From assembly GCF_014652915.1 (NCBI RefSeq), contig NZ_BMZS01000005.1, positions 186,001-250,000 on the forward strand: DNA of 64,000 nt. Direction: 5' to 3'. Of the stretch, positions 56,615-64,000 are shown in pieces. Every line of letters begins with the position of its first letter. Positions within the stretch are counted from its first letter, which is position 1. The notes beneath the pieces were generated by a model. The model saw only the letters and a list, made by a program, of their open reading frames with translations. It was not told the DNA's origin and did no database searches. The stretch is from Thalassobaculum fulvum (GTDB taxonomy: Bacteria; Pseudomonadota; Alphaproteobacteria; Thalassobaculales; Thalassobaculaceae). The position numbers and the translations under genes are program-made.

Positions 56615-56728
56615 TAGTCGCATGGCGGTGTCATCTCGAAAGGCGCCGGTGATCCCCGGGTTTCTGCCGGGTTTCCCGTGGAAATCGGTGGGTTTGATGG
56701 GGGTGTGGCGGCTGCTGGGCTTTCAATA

Positions 56729-56742
56729 TGTATTATAGTGCT
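56729..56742. promoter_or_regulatory. BoxR operator-like site 4, importer promoter
   Basis: TGTATTATAGTGCT matches site 2 at 11 of 14 positions. On the plus strand TATAGT could be the -10 box of the importer operon that starts at 56826. The 299-base divergent region 56527-56825 contains only these two sites and no gene. Confidence 0.5.
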
Positions 56743-56825
56743 TGTTCCTCTCCGGTCAGTCGGGTAGCGTTTCCGGAAACAAAATGCCGGTCCCGCAAGC
56801 GCCGGGTCATACAGGGAGGAAGAGA

Positions 56826-57995
56826 ATGAAGCTGTCTCGCACATGGCTGTCCGCCGCCGCTGCGCTGATGCTCGCGGTTCCCGCGACGGCGCACGCGAAG
56901 GACTACAAGGTCGGCCTCCTGCTGCCGTACTCGGGCGTATACGCCGCGCTCGGCAAGGAGATCGACCAGGGGTTCGAGCTCGCCCTGCAGACCCGCCTCG
57001 GCGAAATGGCCGGCTCGAAGATCGAGATCGTCCGCGAGGACACCGAGGTGAAGCCGCCGGTTGGCCTCGCCAAGACCCGCAAGCTGATCCTGCAGGACCA
57101 GGTCGACGTCATGGTCGGCATCGTGTCGTCCGGCGTGCTGGGCGCGATCCGCGACTTCGTGCACCAGTCCGGCACGCCGCTGATCGTCGCCAACGCCGGC
57201 AACGACGACGCGACCGGTGCGCGCTGCAGCAGGTTCATCACCCGGGTGTCGTTCTCGAACGGGCAGGTCAACCGGCCGATGGGCGACTGGCTGTACAACA
57301 AGGGCGTGCGCAAGGTGTACACCCTGGCCCCCGACTATGCGGCCGGGCACCAGATGATCGAGACCTTTTCCGCGGCCTTCAAGGCGGCCGGCGGCACCAT
57401 CGTCGGCGGCGAGTTCACGCCGTTCCGCACGACCAAGGACTTCGGCCCGTACCTGACCAAGGCCCAGTCGGCCGGGCCGGACGCGATCTTCGTGTTCTAC
57501 GCCGGCGGCGAGGCGATCTCGTTCGTCAAGCAGTACGCCAGCTTCGGCGTCGCCGACTCGGTGCCGCTGTACGGCTCCGGCTTCCTGACCTCGCCGCTGT
57601 ACGTCAACGCCGAAGGGCCGGCCGCCAAGGGCGTGGTCACCAGCCTGCACTACGTGCCGACCATCGAGTCCCCGGAGAACGCCGCCTTCGTGAAAGCGTT
57701 CTCGGCGGCCTACGGCCATGCGCCGTCGGAATACGCGGTGCAGGGCTACGACGCCGGCCAGGCGCTGGTCGAGGCGGTCAAGTCCGGCGCCACCGACCGG
57801 GCGGCCCTGGCCGAGGCTCTCGGCAAGGTGCGGTTCACCAGCCCGCGCGGACCGGTCGAGATCGACCCGGCGACCAACAACATCGTCCAGAACATCTACA
57901 TCTACGAGACGGTACAGGGCGACGGGACCCTGACCCAGAAGATCCTGGACGTGGCCAAGGCGGTCCGCGACCCGGTCAGCGGCTGCCAGAAATAG
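56826..57995 (+). CDS. Branched-chain/aromatic-type ABC importer binding protein
   Basis: 389 residues with a signal peptide (WLSAAAALMLAVPATAHAK). The mature part opens YKVGLLLPYSGVYAALGKE, the Peripla_BP_6 start; further landmarks are GIVSSGVLGAIRDFV and YDAGQALVEAV. GGGAGGAAG precedes the ATG. In aromatic-degradation clusters such proteins bind benzoate or related acids. The gene is followed by a hairpin. Confidence 0.9.
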   Translation: MKLSRTWLSAAAALMLAVPATAHAKDYKVGLLLPYSGVYAALGKEIDQGFELALQTRLGEMAGSKIEIVREDTEVKPPVGLAKTRKLILQDQVDVMVGIVSSGVLGAIRDFVHQSGTPLIVANAGNDDATGARCSRFITRVSFSNGQVNRPMGDWLYNKGVRKVYTLAPDYAAGHQMIETFSAAFKAAGGTIVGGEFTPFRTTKDFGPYLTKAQSAGPDAIFVFYAGGEAISFVKQYASFGVADSVPLYGSGFLTSPLYVNAEGPAAKGVVTSLHYVPTIESPENAAFVKAFSAAYGHAPSEYAVQGYDAGQALVEAVKSGATDRAALAEALGKVRFTSPRGPVEIDPATNNIVQNIYIYETVQGDGTLTQKILDVAKAVRDPVSGCQK

Positions 57996-58015
57996 GCCGC
58001 TCATCGACCCACCCA

Positions 58016-58047
58016 CCGCCTCCGGTTGCCATGGCAGCCGGGGGCGG
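58016..58047 (+). other. Near-perfect 32-nt palindromic hairpin after the binding-protein gene
   Basis: The arms beginning CCGCC and ending GGCGG pair over 32 bases centred on GCCATGGC, with only G-U or similar mismatches. It lies 20 bases after the stop of the binding-protein gene and 36 bases before the first permease gene. Confidence 0.6.
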
Positions 58048-58083
58048 CGCCTTCTCCTCGCCACGCATCGCCCAGGGTCGTCG

Positions 58084-58956
58084 ATGACTGCCGACGCTTC
58101 GTTCTGGATCGTTCAGACGCTGAATGCGCTGCAGCTCTCGATGCTGCTGTTCCTGCTGTCGGTCGGCCTGACGGTCATCTTCGGCCTGCTGCACTTCGTG
58201 AACCTGGCGCACGGCTCGCTGTACGCCCTCGGTGCCTTCGTCGGGGTCTCGGCCTCGGCGTTCGCCGGCAGCTACTGGGCGGCGTTCGCGGTGGCGCCGG
58301 TGGCGGTGGCGTTGGTCGGCATCGTCCTGTACGTCGCGCTGATCCGGCGGATGCGCAACGCCGGGCCGATGAACCAGGTGCTGGTGACCTTCGGCCTGAT
58401 CTTCGTGTTCCTCGACCTGTTCCGGCTCGGCTGGGGAGACATCCCGCTGGGCATGGCCGAGCCCGACCTGTTCAGCGGTCGCACCGAATTCCTCGGCATC
58501 GTGTACCCGACCTACCGGCTGTTCATCATCGGGCTCGGGCTGGTGGTGCTCGCGGCGTTGTCGCTGCTGCTGTCGCGCACCCAGCTCGGCGCCATCGTGC
58601 GGGCCGGGGTCGACAACGGCGACATGGCGGCCTGCCTCGGCATCAACGTCGAGCGGGTGTTCTTCGTCGTGTTCTGCCTCGGCTGCGCGCTCGCCGGGCT
58701 GGCCGGGGCGGTGGCGGCGCCGGTGCTGTCGGTCACCACCGACATGGGGACGGCGATCCTGATCCCGACCCTGGTCGTGGTGGTGATCGGCGGCCTCGGC
58801 AGCCTGCGCGGCGCGATCGCCGGATCCCTGCTGATCGGGTTCGTGCAGACCTTCGGCGCGGTGCTGGCGCCGCAGGCGGCGGCGGTGGCAGTGTACGCCC
58901 TGCTGGCGGTGGTGCTGATCCTGCGGCCGGCCGGCCTGTTCCCGGCCAGGGGCTGA
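58084..58956 (+). CDS. LivH-like ABC permease
   Basis: 290 residues, about eight transmembrane segments. Landmarks: LSVGLTVIFGLLHFVNLAHGSLYALGAF at the start (in parts), RAGVDNGDMAACLGINVERVF, and GGLGSLRGAIAGSLLIG. It is one half of the membrane channel, paired with the LivM-like protein whose gene starts 4 bases after the stop. Confidence 0.92.
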   Translation: MTADASFWIVQTLNALQLSMLLFLLSVGLTVIFGLLHFVNLAHGSLYALGAFVGVSASAFAGSYWAAFAVAPVAVALVGIVLYVALIRRMRNAGPMNQVLVTFGLIFVFLDLFRLGWGDIPLGMAEPDLFSGRTEFLGIVYPTYRLFIIGLGLVVLAALSLLLSRTQLGAIVRAGVDNGDMAACLGINVERVFFVVFCLGCALAGLAGAVAAPVLSVTTDMGTAILIPTLVVVVIGGLGSLRGAIAGSLLIGFVQTFGAVLAPQAAAVAVYALLAVVLILRPAGLFPARG

Positions 58957-58960
58957 GCGC

Positions 58961-59953
58961 ATGTTCCACCAGACCCCGCTCAAGACCGGCGCCGTCCTGC
59001 TGCTGGCGACCGCCGCCGTGGTGTACGCCTTCACCACCGGGTTCTTCGGCCTCGAGCTGCTGACCGAGGTGGCGATCCTGGCGATCGTCGCCATCGCCCT
59101 CGACCTGGTGGCCGGCTACGGCGGCATGGTCTCGCTCTGCCACGGCGCGCTGTACGGGGTCGGCGCCTACGCCTTCGCCTCGGCGACCGTGCTGCTGGGC
59201 TGGGGCGGGGGTGCGGGAATGGCGATGGCGGTCGCCGGCGGAGGCGCCTTCGCCTGGCTGATCGGCGCGGTCTCGGCCCGCACCCACGGCATCTTCTTCA
59301 TCATGGCGACCCTGGCGTTCGGTCAGATGGCCTACGCCTATTTCTTCGACAGCCCGCTGTTCGGCGGCAGCGACGGGATGCCGGGCATCGCCCGGCTCGA
59401 CCTGTCGGGGGCCGGGCTCGATCTCAACGACTCGCGCGGCTATGCCCTGTTCTGCACGGTCCTGGCGCTGCTGGCCTACGCTCTGGCGGCGACGCTGCTG
59501 CGGTCCGGCTTCGGCCGCACGCTGGTCGGCATCCGCGCCAATGAGCCGCGCATGCGCGCACTCGGCCTGCCGGTGTGGCGGCACAAGGCCGCCGCCTTCG
59601 GCACTTCCGGGGCGCTGGCCGGGCTGGCGGGGGCGCTGGCCGCCCAGCACACCATGTACGTCTCGCCGGGGCTGCTGCACTGGACGGTGTCGGGCGAGCT
59701 GCTGATCATGGTCATCCTCGGCGGGCTCGGCACGTTGGTCGGCGCGGTGCTGGGGGCCGGGGTGCTGGTGTTCGTCAAGCACGAGGTCGCGCGCTTCACC
59801 GACCACTGGCACATGGTGGTCGGGCTGGTGCTGATCGCGACGGTGCTGAGCGGCGGACGCGGGATCTTCGGACAGATCGAGTTCTTGTGGGGCCGGCGCG
59901 GCGCACGCAGGCCCGAGCCGGCGGCAACCGAAGGATCGCCGGACCATGCTTGA
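58961..59953 (+). CDS. LivM-like ABC permease
   Basis: 330 residues, nine or ten transmembrane segments. Landmarks: AIALDLVAGYGGMVSLCHGALYG (in parts), FGRTLVGIRANEPRMRALGLPVW, and LGGLGTLVGAVLGAGVLV. The stop overlaps the start of the first ATPase gene by 8 bases. The C-terminus is Arg-rich and cytoplasmic. Confidence 0.92.
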   Translation: MFHQTPLKTGAVLLLATAAVVYAFTTGFFGLELLTEVAILAIVAIALDLVAGYGGMVSLCHGALYGVGAYAFASATVLLGWGGGAGMAMAVAGGGAFAWLIGAVSARTHGIFFIMATLAFGQMAYAYFFDSPLFGGSDGMPGIARLDLSGAGLDLNDSRGYALFCTVLALLAYALAATLLRSGFGRTLVGIRANEPRMRALGLPVWRHKAAAFGTSGALAGLAGALAAQHTMYVSPGLLHWTVSGELLIMVILGGLGTLVGAVLGAGVLVFVKHEVARFTDHWHMVVGLVLIATVLSGGRGIFGQIEFLWGRRGARRPEPAATEGSPDHA

Positions 59954-60696
59954 GGTGCGCGATCTCTCGAAGAGCTTCGGGGCGCTGGCGGTGACCCAGC
60001 GGGTCTCGCTCCGGGTCGCGCCGGGCGAGCGCCGCGTGCTGCTGGGGCCGAACGGCGCCGGCAAGACCACGCTGTTCAACCTGCTGGTCGGCGAGCTGGC
60101 GCCGGATTCCGGGCTGATCCTGGTCGACGGCCGCGACGTCACCGCCCTGTCGGTGGACGCCCGGGCCCGGCTCGGCCTCGCCCGAAGCTACCAGAAGAAC
60201 AACCTGTTCGCCGGCCTGACGGTGCACGAGAACCTGGCCCTGTCGGCGGCCTGCGCCCAGGGCAAGGCGACGGCGCTGCTGGCCGACAGCCACCGCGACC
60301 GCGGGGTGGTCGCGACGGTGGAAGAGGTGGCCGAGCGGGTCGGGCTGTCCGAGCTGCTGGATGCCTCGGTCGACACCATCCCCTACGGCGCCCGCCGCCG
60401 CCTGGAGGTCGGGCTGGCGCTGGCGTCGAAGCCGCGGATCCTGCTGATGGACGAGCCGACCTCCGGCATCGGGCCCGGCGGCATCAATGCCTTCCACGCA
60501 TTCCTGCACGGCCTGCCGGCGGAGCTGACGATCCTGATCGTCGAGCACGACATGGACCTGGCGTTCGGCATCGCCGACCGGGTCACCGTGCTGAACCACG
60601 GCGAGGTGGTGTTCGACGGCCCGCCGCAGGAGGCCCGCGACAGCGCCCTGATCCGGGAGATCTATCTCGGCAGTTGGGGCGCTGAAGGGGGCGGCC

Positions 60697-60704
<8 letters not shown>
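59946..60704 (+). CDS. LivG-like ABC ATPase
   Basis: 252 residues. Walker A GPNGAGKT, Q-loop region RSYQKNNLF, Walker B ILLMDEPTSGIGPGG and switch His in VEHDMDLAF. The signature region reads IPYGARRRLEVGLAL in place of LSGGQ, a usual LivG deviation. Overlaps both neighbours by 8 bases. Confidence 0.92.
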
Positions 60705-61398
<694 letters not shown>

Positions 61399-61413
61399 AC
61401 CGGCTCGGGGTCT

Positions 61414-61437
61414 GACGGGACGACCCGATGGCCCGTC
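61414..61437. terminator. Weak hairpin between converging genes
   Basis: A 6-bp stem GACGGG/CCCGTC with a 12-base loop lies between the importer ATPase stop and the LysR stop. There is no T tract. Confidence 0.3.
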
Positions 61438-61440
61438 CGG

Positions 61441-62295
61441 TCAGGAGCGCCGGACCAGCTGGTCTTCCAGGAACGCGGCCAGGTGATGGACCGCCGGCGA
61501 GCCGGCGCCGGGCGCGCGGTGCAGGGCGATCTCCGAGACCGGCAGCGGCGGCAGGCCCTCGGACGGGCCGATCAGGCGCAGGTCGTCGCGCGCGGTGCTG
61601 CGCTTGACGACGGTGACCGCGATGCCGGCCGCCGCGGCCGACTCGACCGCCGCGATGCTGGTGCTGCTGTACACCACCCGCCACGGGATGCCGGCCGCGT
61701 CCAGCGCGCCGGTCGCCCAGTTCCGGAACAGGTTGCCGCGGGCCAGCACCGCCAGCGGCACCGTGCCGAGATCGGGCAGCGGCAGCCGGGCGGCATAGGC
61801 CCAGCACGTGTCCTCGGTCCGCAGCACCCGACCGGTCCCGGTGCCGATCGGCTGGGTCGCCAGTACCAGGTCGAAGCTCTCGCCGAGCTCCTGCAGCAGG
61901 TCGGCGGTGAAGCCGGTGGTCACTTCCAGGATCACGCTGGCGAAGCGGCGCTCGAACCCGGCGAAGATCCGTGGCAGCACGTGGGTCGCATAGTCGTCCA
62001 TGACGCCGATCCGGACCGTGCCCTCGACCGAGGCGCCGTGCATCTCGGTCAGGGCGCGGTCGTGCAGCTCGAGCAGGCGTCGGGCATAGCCGAGCAGCGT
62101 CTCCCCCTTGCGGGTCAGCGTCACGCCGCGGGCCGACCGTTCGAACACCGGCCCGCCGACCGCGTCCTCCAGCTTCCTGATCTGCATGCTGACGGCCGAC
62201 TGCGATCGATGTACCCGCCGCGCGGCGTGCGTGAACCCCCCGGTCTCGGCGACCGCCAGGAACGAGCGGAGGGTCTGGGTGTCGAGATCGTGCAT
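61441..62295 (-). CDS. LysR-family regulator divergent from ilvD
   Basis: 284 residues from the ATG at 62295 (an upstream frame to 62331 exists). The N-terminal HTH is TLRSFLAVAETGGFTHAARRVHRSQSAVSMQI (in parts), typical of LysR. The effector domain begins at about residue 90 (VRIGVMDDYATHVLPRI). It probably controls ilvD or itself from the shared 110-base region. Confidence 0.88.
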   Translation of the reverse strand: MHDLDTQTLRSFLAVAETGGFTHAARRVHRSQSAVSMQIRKLEDAVGGPVFERSARGVTLTRKGETLLGYARRLLELHDRALTEMHGASVEGTVRIGVMDDYATHVLPRIFAGFERRFASVILEVTTGFTADLLQELGESFDLVLATQPIGTGTGRVLRTEDTCWAYAARLPLPDLGTVPLAVLARGNLFRNWATGALDAAGIPWRVVYSSTSIAAVESAAAAGIAVTVVKRSTARDDLRLIGPSEGLPPLPVSEIALHRAPGAGSPAVHHLAAFLEDQLVRRS

Positions 62296-62405
62296 CGTTT
62301 CAATATCAGAGATTCGAATGACGACTATCAATTCAATTCGTTTCTCAGATGATTCGGGGCCGCCTAGCGTGGACGCGACAAGTCACGTCCGAAGGGGGTT
62401 CAGAC
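62296..62405. promoter_or_regulatory. Divergent lysR-ilvD control region
   Basis: An AT-rich island (62297-62350) in a GC-rich genome, with an ATTCGAAT palindrome and repeated TCAATTCAATTCG. LysR sites with T-N11-A are likely here but I could not fix one. GAAGGGGG precedes the ilvD ATG. Confidence 0.4.
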
Positions 62406-64000
62406 ATGCCGGCCTATCGCTCGCGTACCACCACCTCGGGGCGCCGCATGGCGTCGGCCCGCAGCCTGTGGCGCGCCACCGGGCTGGTCGACGAGGATTT
62501 CGGCAAGCCGATCGTGGCGATCGTCAACTCCTACACCCAGTTCGTGCCGGGCCATGTCCACCTGAAGGGGATCGGCGACATCGTCGCCGAGGCGGTCTGG
62601 GCGGCCGGCGGGGTGGCCCGCGAGTTCAACACCATCGCGGTCGACGACGGCATCGCCATGGGCCATCACGGGATGCTGTACAGCCTGCCGTCGCGCGAGC
62701 TGATCGCCGACTCCATCGAGTACATGATCAACGCGCACTGCGTCGACGCGATGGTCTGCATCTCGAACTGCGACAAGATCACGCCCGGCATGCTGCTGGC
62801 GGCGATGCGCCTGAACGTCCCGACGGTGTTCGTCTCCGGCGGGCCGATGGAGGCGGGGCGCACCACCCTCGGTGGCGTCGAGCGTGCCACCGACCTGATC
62901 GACGCCATGGCGGCGAGCGCCGACCCGACCGTCAGCGACGCCGACGTCGACGCGCTGGAGCGCTCGGCCTGCCCGACCTGCGGATCCTGCTCCGGGATGT
63001 TCAGCGCCAACTCGATGAACTGTCTCGCCGAGGCGCTCGGGCTGGCGCTGCCCGGCAACGGCTCGCTGCTGGCCACCCACGAGCTGCGGCTCGGCCTGTA
63101 CGAGCGGGCCGGAGAACTGATCGTCGAGCTGGCGCGCCGCTGGTACGAACACGAGGACGCGACGGCCCTGCCGCGCGGCATCGCGACCTTCGAGGCGTTC
63201 GAGAACGCCATGGCCCTCGACATCGCCATGGGCGGGTCGACCAACACGGTGCTGCACCTGCTGGCGATGGCCGGCGAGGCCGAGGTCGACTTCACGCTCG
63301 CCGACATCGACCGGCTGTCGCGGCGGGTGCCGCATTTGTGCAAGGTCGCGCCGTCGACCGGCAGGTTCCACATCGAGGACGTGCACCGGGCCGGCGGCAT
63401 CGTCGCGATCCTCGGCGAGCTGCGCCGGCTCGGCCTGCTGCACACCGAGATCCCGACCATCCATTCGTCGAGCCTGGGCGCCTTCATCGACGCCTGGGAC
63501 GTCCGCTCGACCGGCGATCCGGCGGTCCACGACTTCTTCCGCGCCGCGCCTGGCGGCGTGCGCACCATCCAGCCGCTCTCGCAGGACCGGATGCACGAAG
63601 CCCTCGATCTCGATCGCCGCGAGGGCTGCATTCGCGACCTCGACGGCGCCTACAGCCGCGATGGCGGGCTGGCGGTGCTGTACGGCAACCTGGCGCGCGA
63701 CGGCTGTATCGTGAAGACCGCCGGGGTGCCGGCGGAGATGCGGCGCTTCGTCGGGCCGGCCCGGGTGTTCGAGTCGCAGGAGGCGGTGACCGTTGCGATC
63801 CTGGAGGGCGGCATCGAGCCTGGAACCGTGATCGTGGTCCGCTACGAGGGCCCCAAGGGCGGGCCGGGCATGCAGGAGATGCTGTACCCGTCGACCTACC
63901 TGCGCTCGGTGGGGCTGGACCGGAGCTGCGCGCTGATCACCGACGGCCGGTTCTCCGGCGGGTCGTCCGGGCTCTCGGTCGGGCACATTTCGCCCGAGGC
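62406..64000 (+). CDS. ilvD: Dihydroxy-acid dehydratase, 3' end cut by window
   Basis: 531 codons are present without a stop; about 80-90 residues are missing at the 3' end. The protein starts [20 protein letters not shown] and has [41 protein letters not shown] and [11 protein letters not shown], with the cluster-binding Cys residues. This is the E. coli IlvD-like group. It dehydrates 2,3-dihydroxy acids in valine, leucine and isoleucine synthesis. Confidence 0.95.
   Translation, partial: MPAYRSRTTTSGRRMASARSLWRATGLVDEDFGKPIVAIVNSYTQFVPGHVHLKGIGDIVAEAVWAAGGVAREFNTIAVDDGIAMGHHGMLYSLPSRELIADSIEYMINAHCVDAMVCISNCDKITPGMLLAAMRLNVPTVFVSGGPMEAGRTTLGGVERATDLIDAMAASADPTVSDADVDALERSACPTCGSCSGMFSANSMNCLAEALGLALPGNGSLLATHELRLGLYERAGELIVELARRWYEHEDATALPRGIATFEAFENAMALDIAMGGSTNTVLHLLAMAGEAEVDFTLADIDRLSRRVPHLCKVAPSTGRFHIEDVHRAGGIVAILGELRRLGLLHTEIPTIHSSSLGAFIDAWDVRSTGDPAVHDFFRAAPGGVRTIQPLSQDRMHEALDLDRREGCIRDLDGAYSRDGGLAVLYGNLARDGCIVKTAGVPAEMRRFVGPARVFESQEAVTVAILEGGIEPGTVIVVRYEGPKGGPGMQEMLYPSTYLRSVGLDRSCALITDGRFSGGSSGLSVGHISPE

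Overview
The window is about 70% G+C, uses GC-rich codons throughout and is gene-dense, with many ATGA/GTGA start-stop overlaps. Gene content (choXWV choline import, BetB, a dimethylglycine-dehydrogenase-like enzyme, BluB, the aerobic box benzoyl-CoA pathway, PilZ, many ABC importers) points to a metabolically versatile alphaproteobacterium, most likely of the Rhodospirillales type. This placement is inferred from gene content, not from a phylogenetic marker.

Layout. 1-5.1 kb: end of a kinase-like ATPase gene, a universal stress protein, a small conserved protein, an SDR, a class-I glutamine amidotransferase, a secreted beta-propeller-like protein and a PadR-type regulator. 5.1-12.4 kb: a spermidine/putrescine-type ABC importer (ATPase, binding protein, two permeases; minus strand), divergent from an FAD/GcvT-domain dimethylglycine dehydrogenase-like enzyme. 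12.5-20.5 kb: a surface-sugar cluster with a methyltransferase, MBL-fold protein, formyltransferase, FemAB-like acyltransferase, WbqC-like protein, DegT aminotransferase, CgeB-like glycosyltransferase and sulfotransferase. 20.6-26.7 kb: choXWV plus a HAD phosphatase, bluB, and a divergent betaine aldehyde dehydrogenase. 26.7-28.7 kb: a lytic transglycosylase and an N-formylglutamate amidohydrolase. 28.9 kb: tRNA-Val(GAC).

29.2-40.1 kb is the most unusual part. It is a lipid-remodelling block with a plant MGD1-like and a plant DGD1-like glycosyltransferase, an atypical PlsC acyltransferase, a three-His-box desaturase, a cyclopropane fatty acid synthase, two radical-SAM proteins of the B12-binding type, a small membrane protein, and a cNMP-binding/CPBP membrane protease fusion. 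Together these could make and modify glycolipids, possibly galactolipids. 40.3-42.4 kb adds a second DegT aminotransferase and an epimerase that lacks the usual catalytic Tyr. 42.5-45.1 kb holds an operon of two lipoproteins and a small soluble protein of unknown function behind a strongly structured leader. It is followed by an RTX-tailed animal-type haem peroxidase and a PilZ protein.

47.8-61.4 kb is a complete aerobic benzoyl-CoA (box) module: boxR, boxA, boxB, boxC, a DUF309 protein, an alpha/beta hydrolase, benzoate-CoA ligase, and a divergent branched-chain-type ABC importer that probably brings in benzoate. Four TGCA-N6-TGCA-like sites in the promoters of this module look like BoxR operators. 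The window ends with a LysR regulator divergent from ilvD, which is cut by the window edge.

A recurrent architectural feature is that all three ABC import operons have a strong hairpin or palindromic element directly after the binding-protein gene and before the next gene. This fits mRNA-level over-expression of the binding protein.
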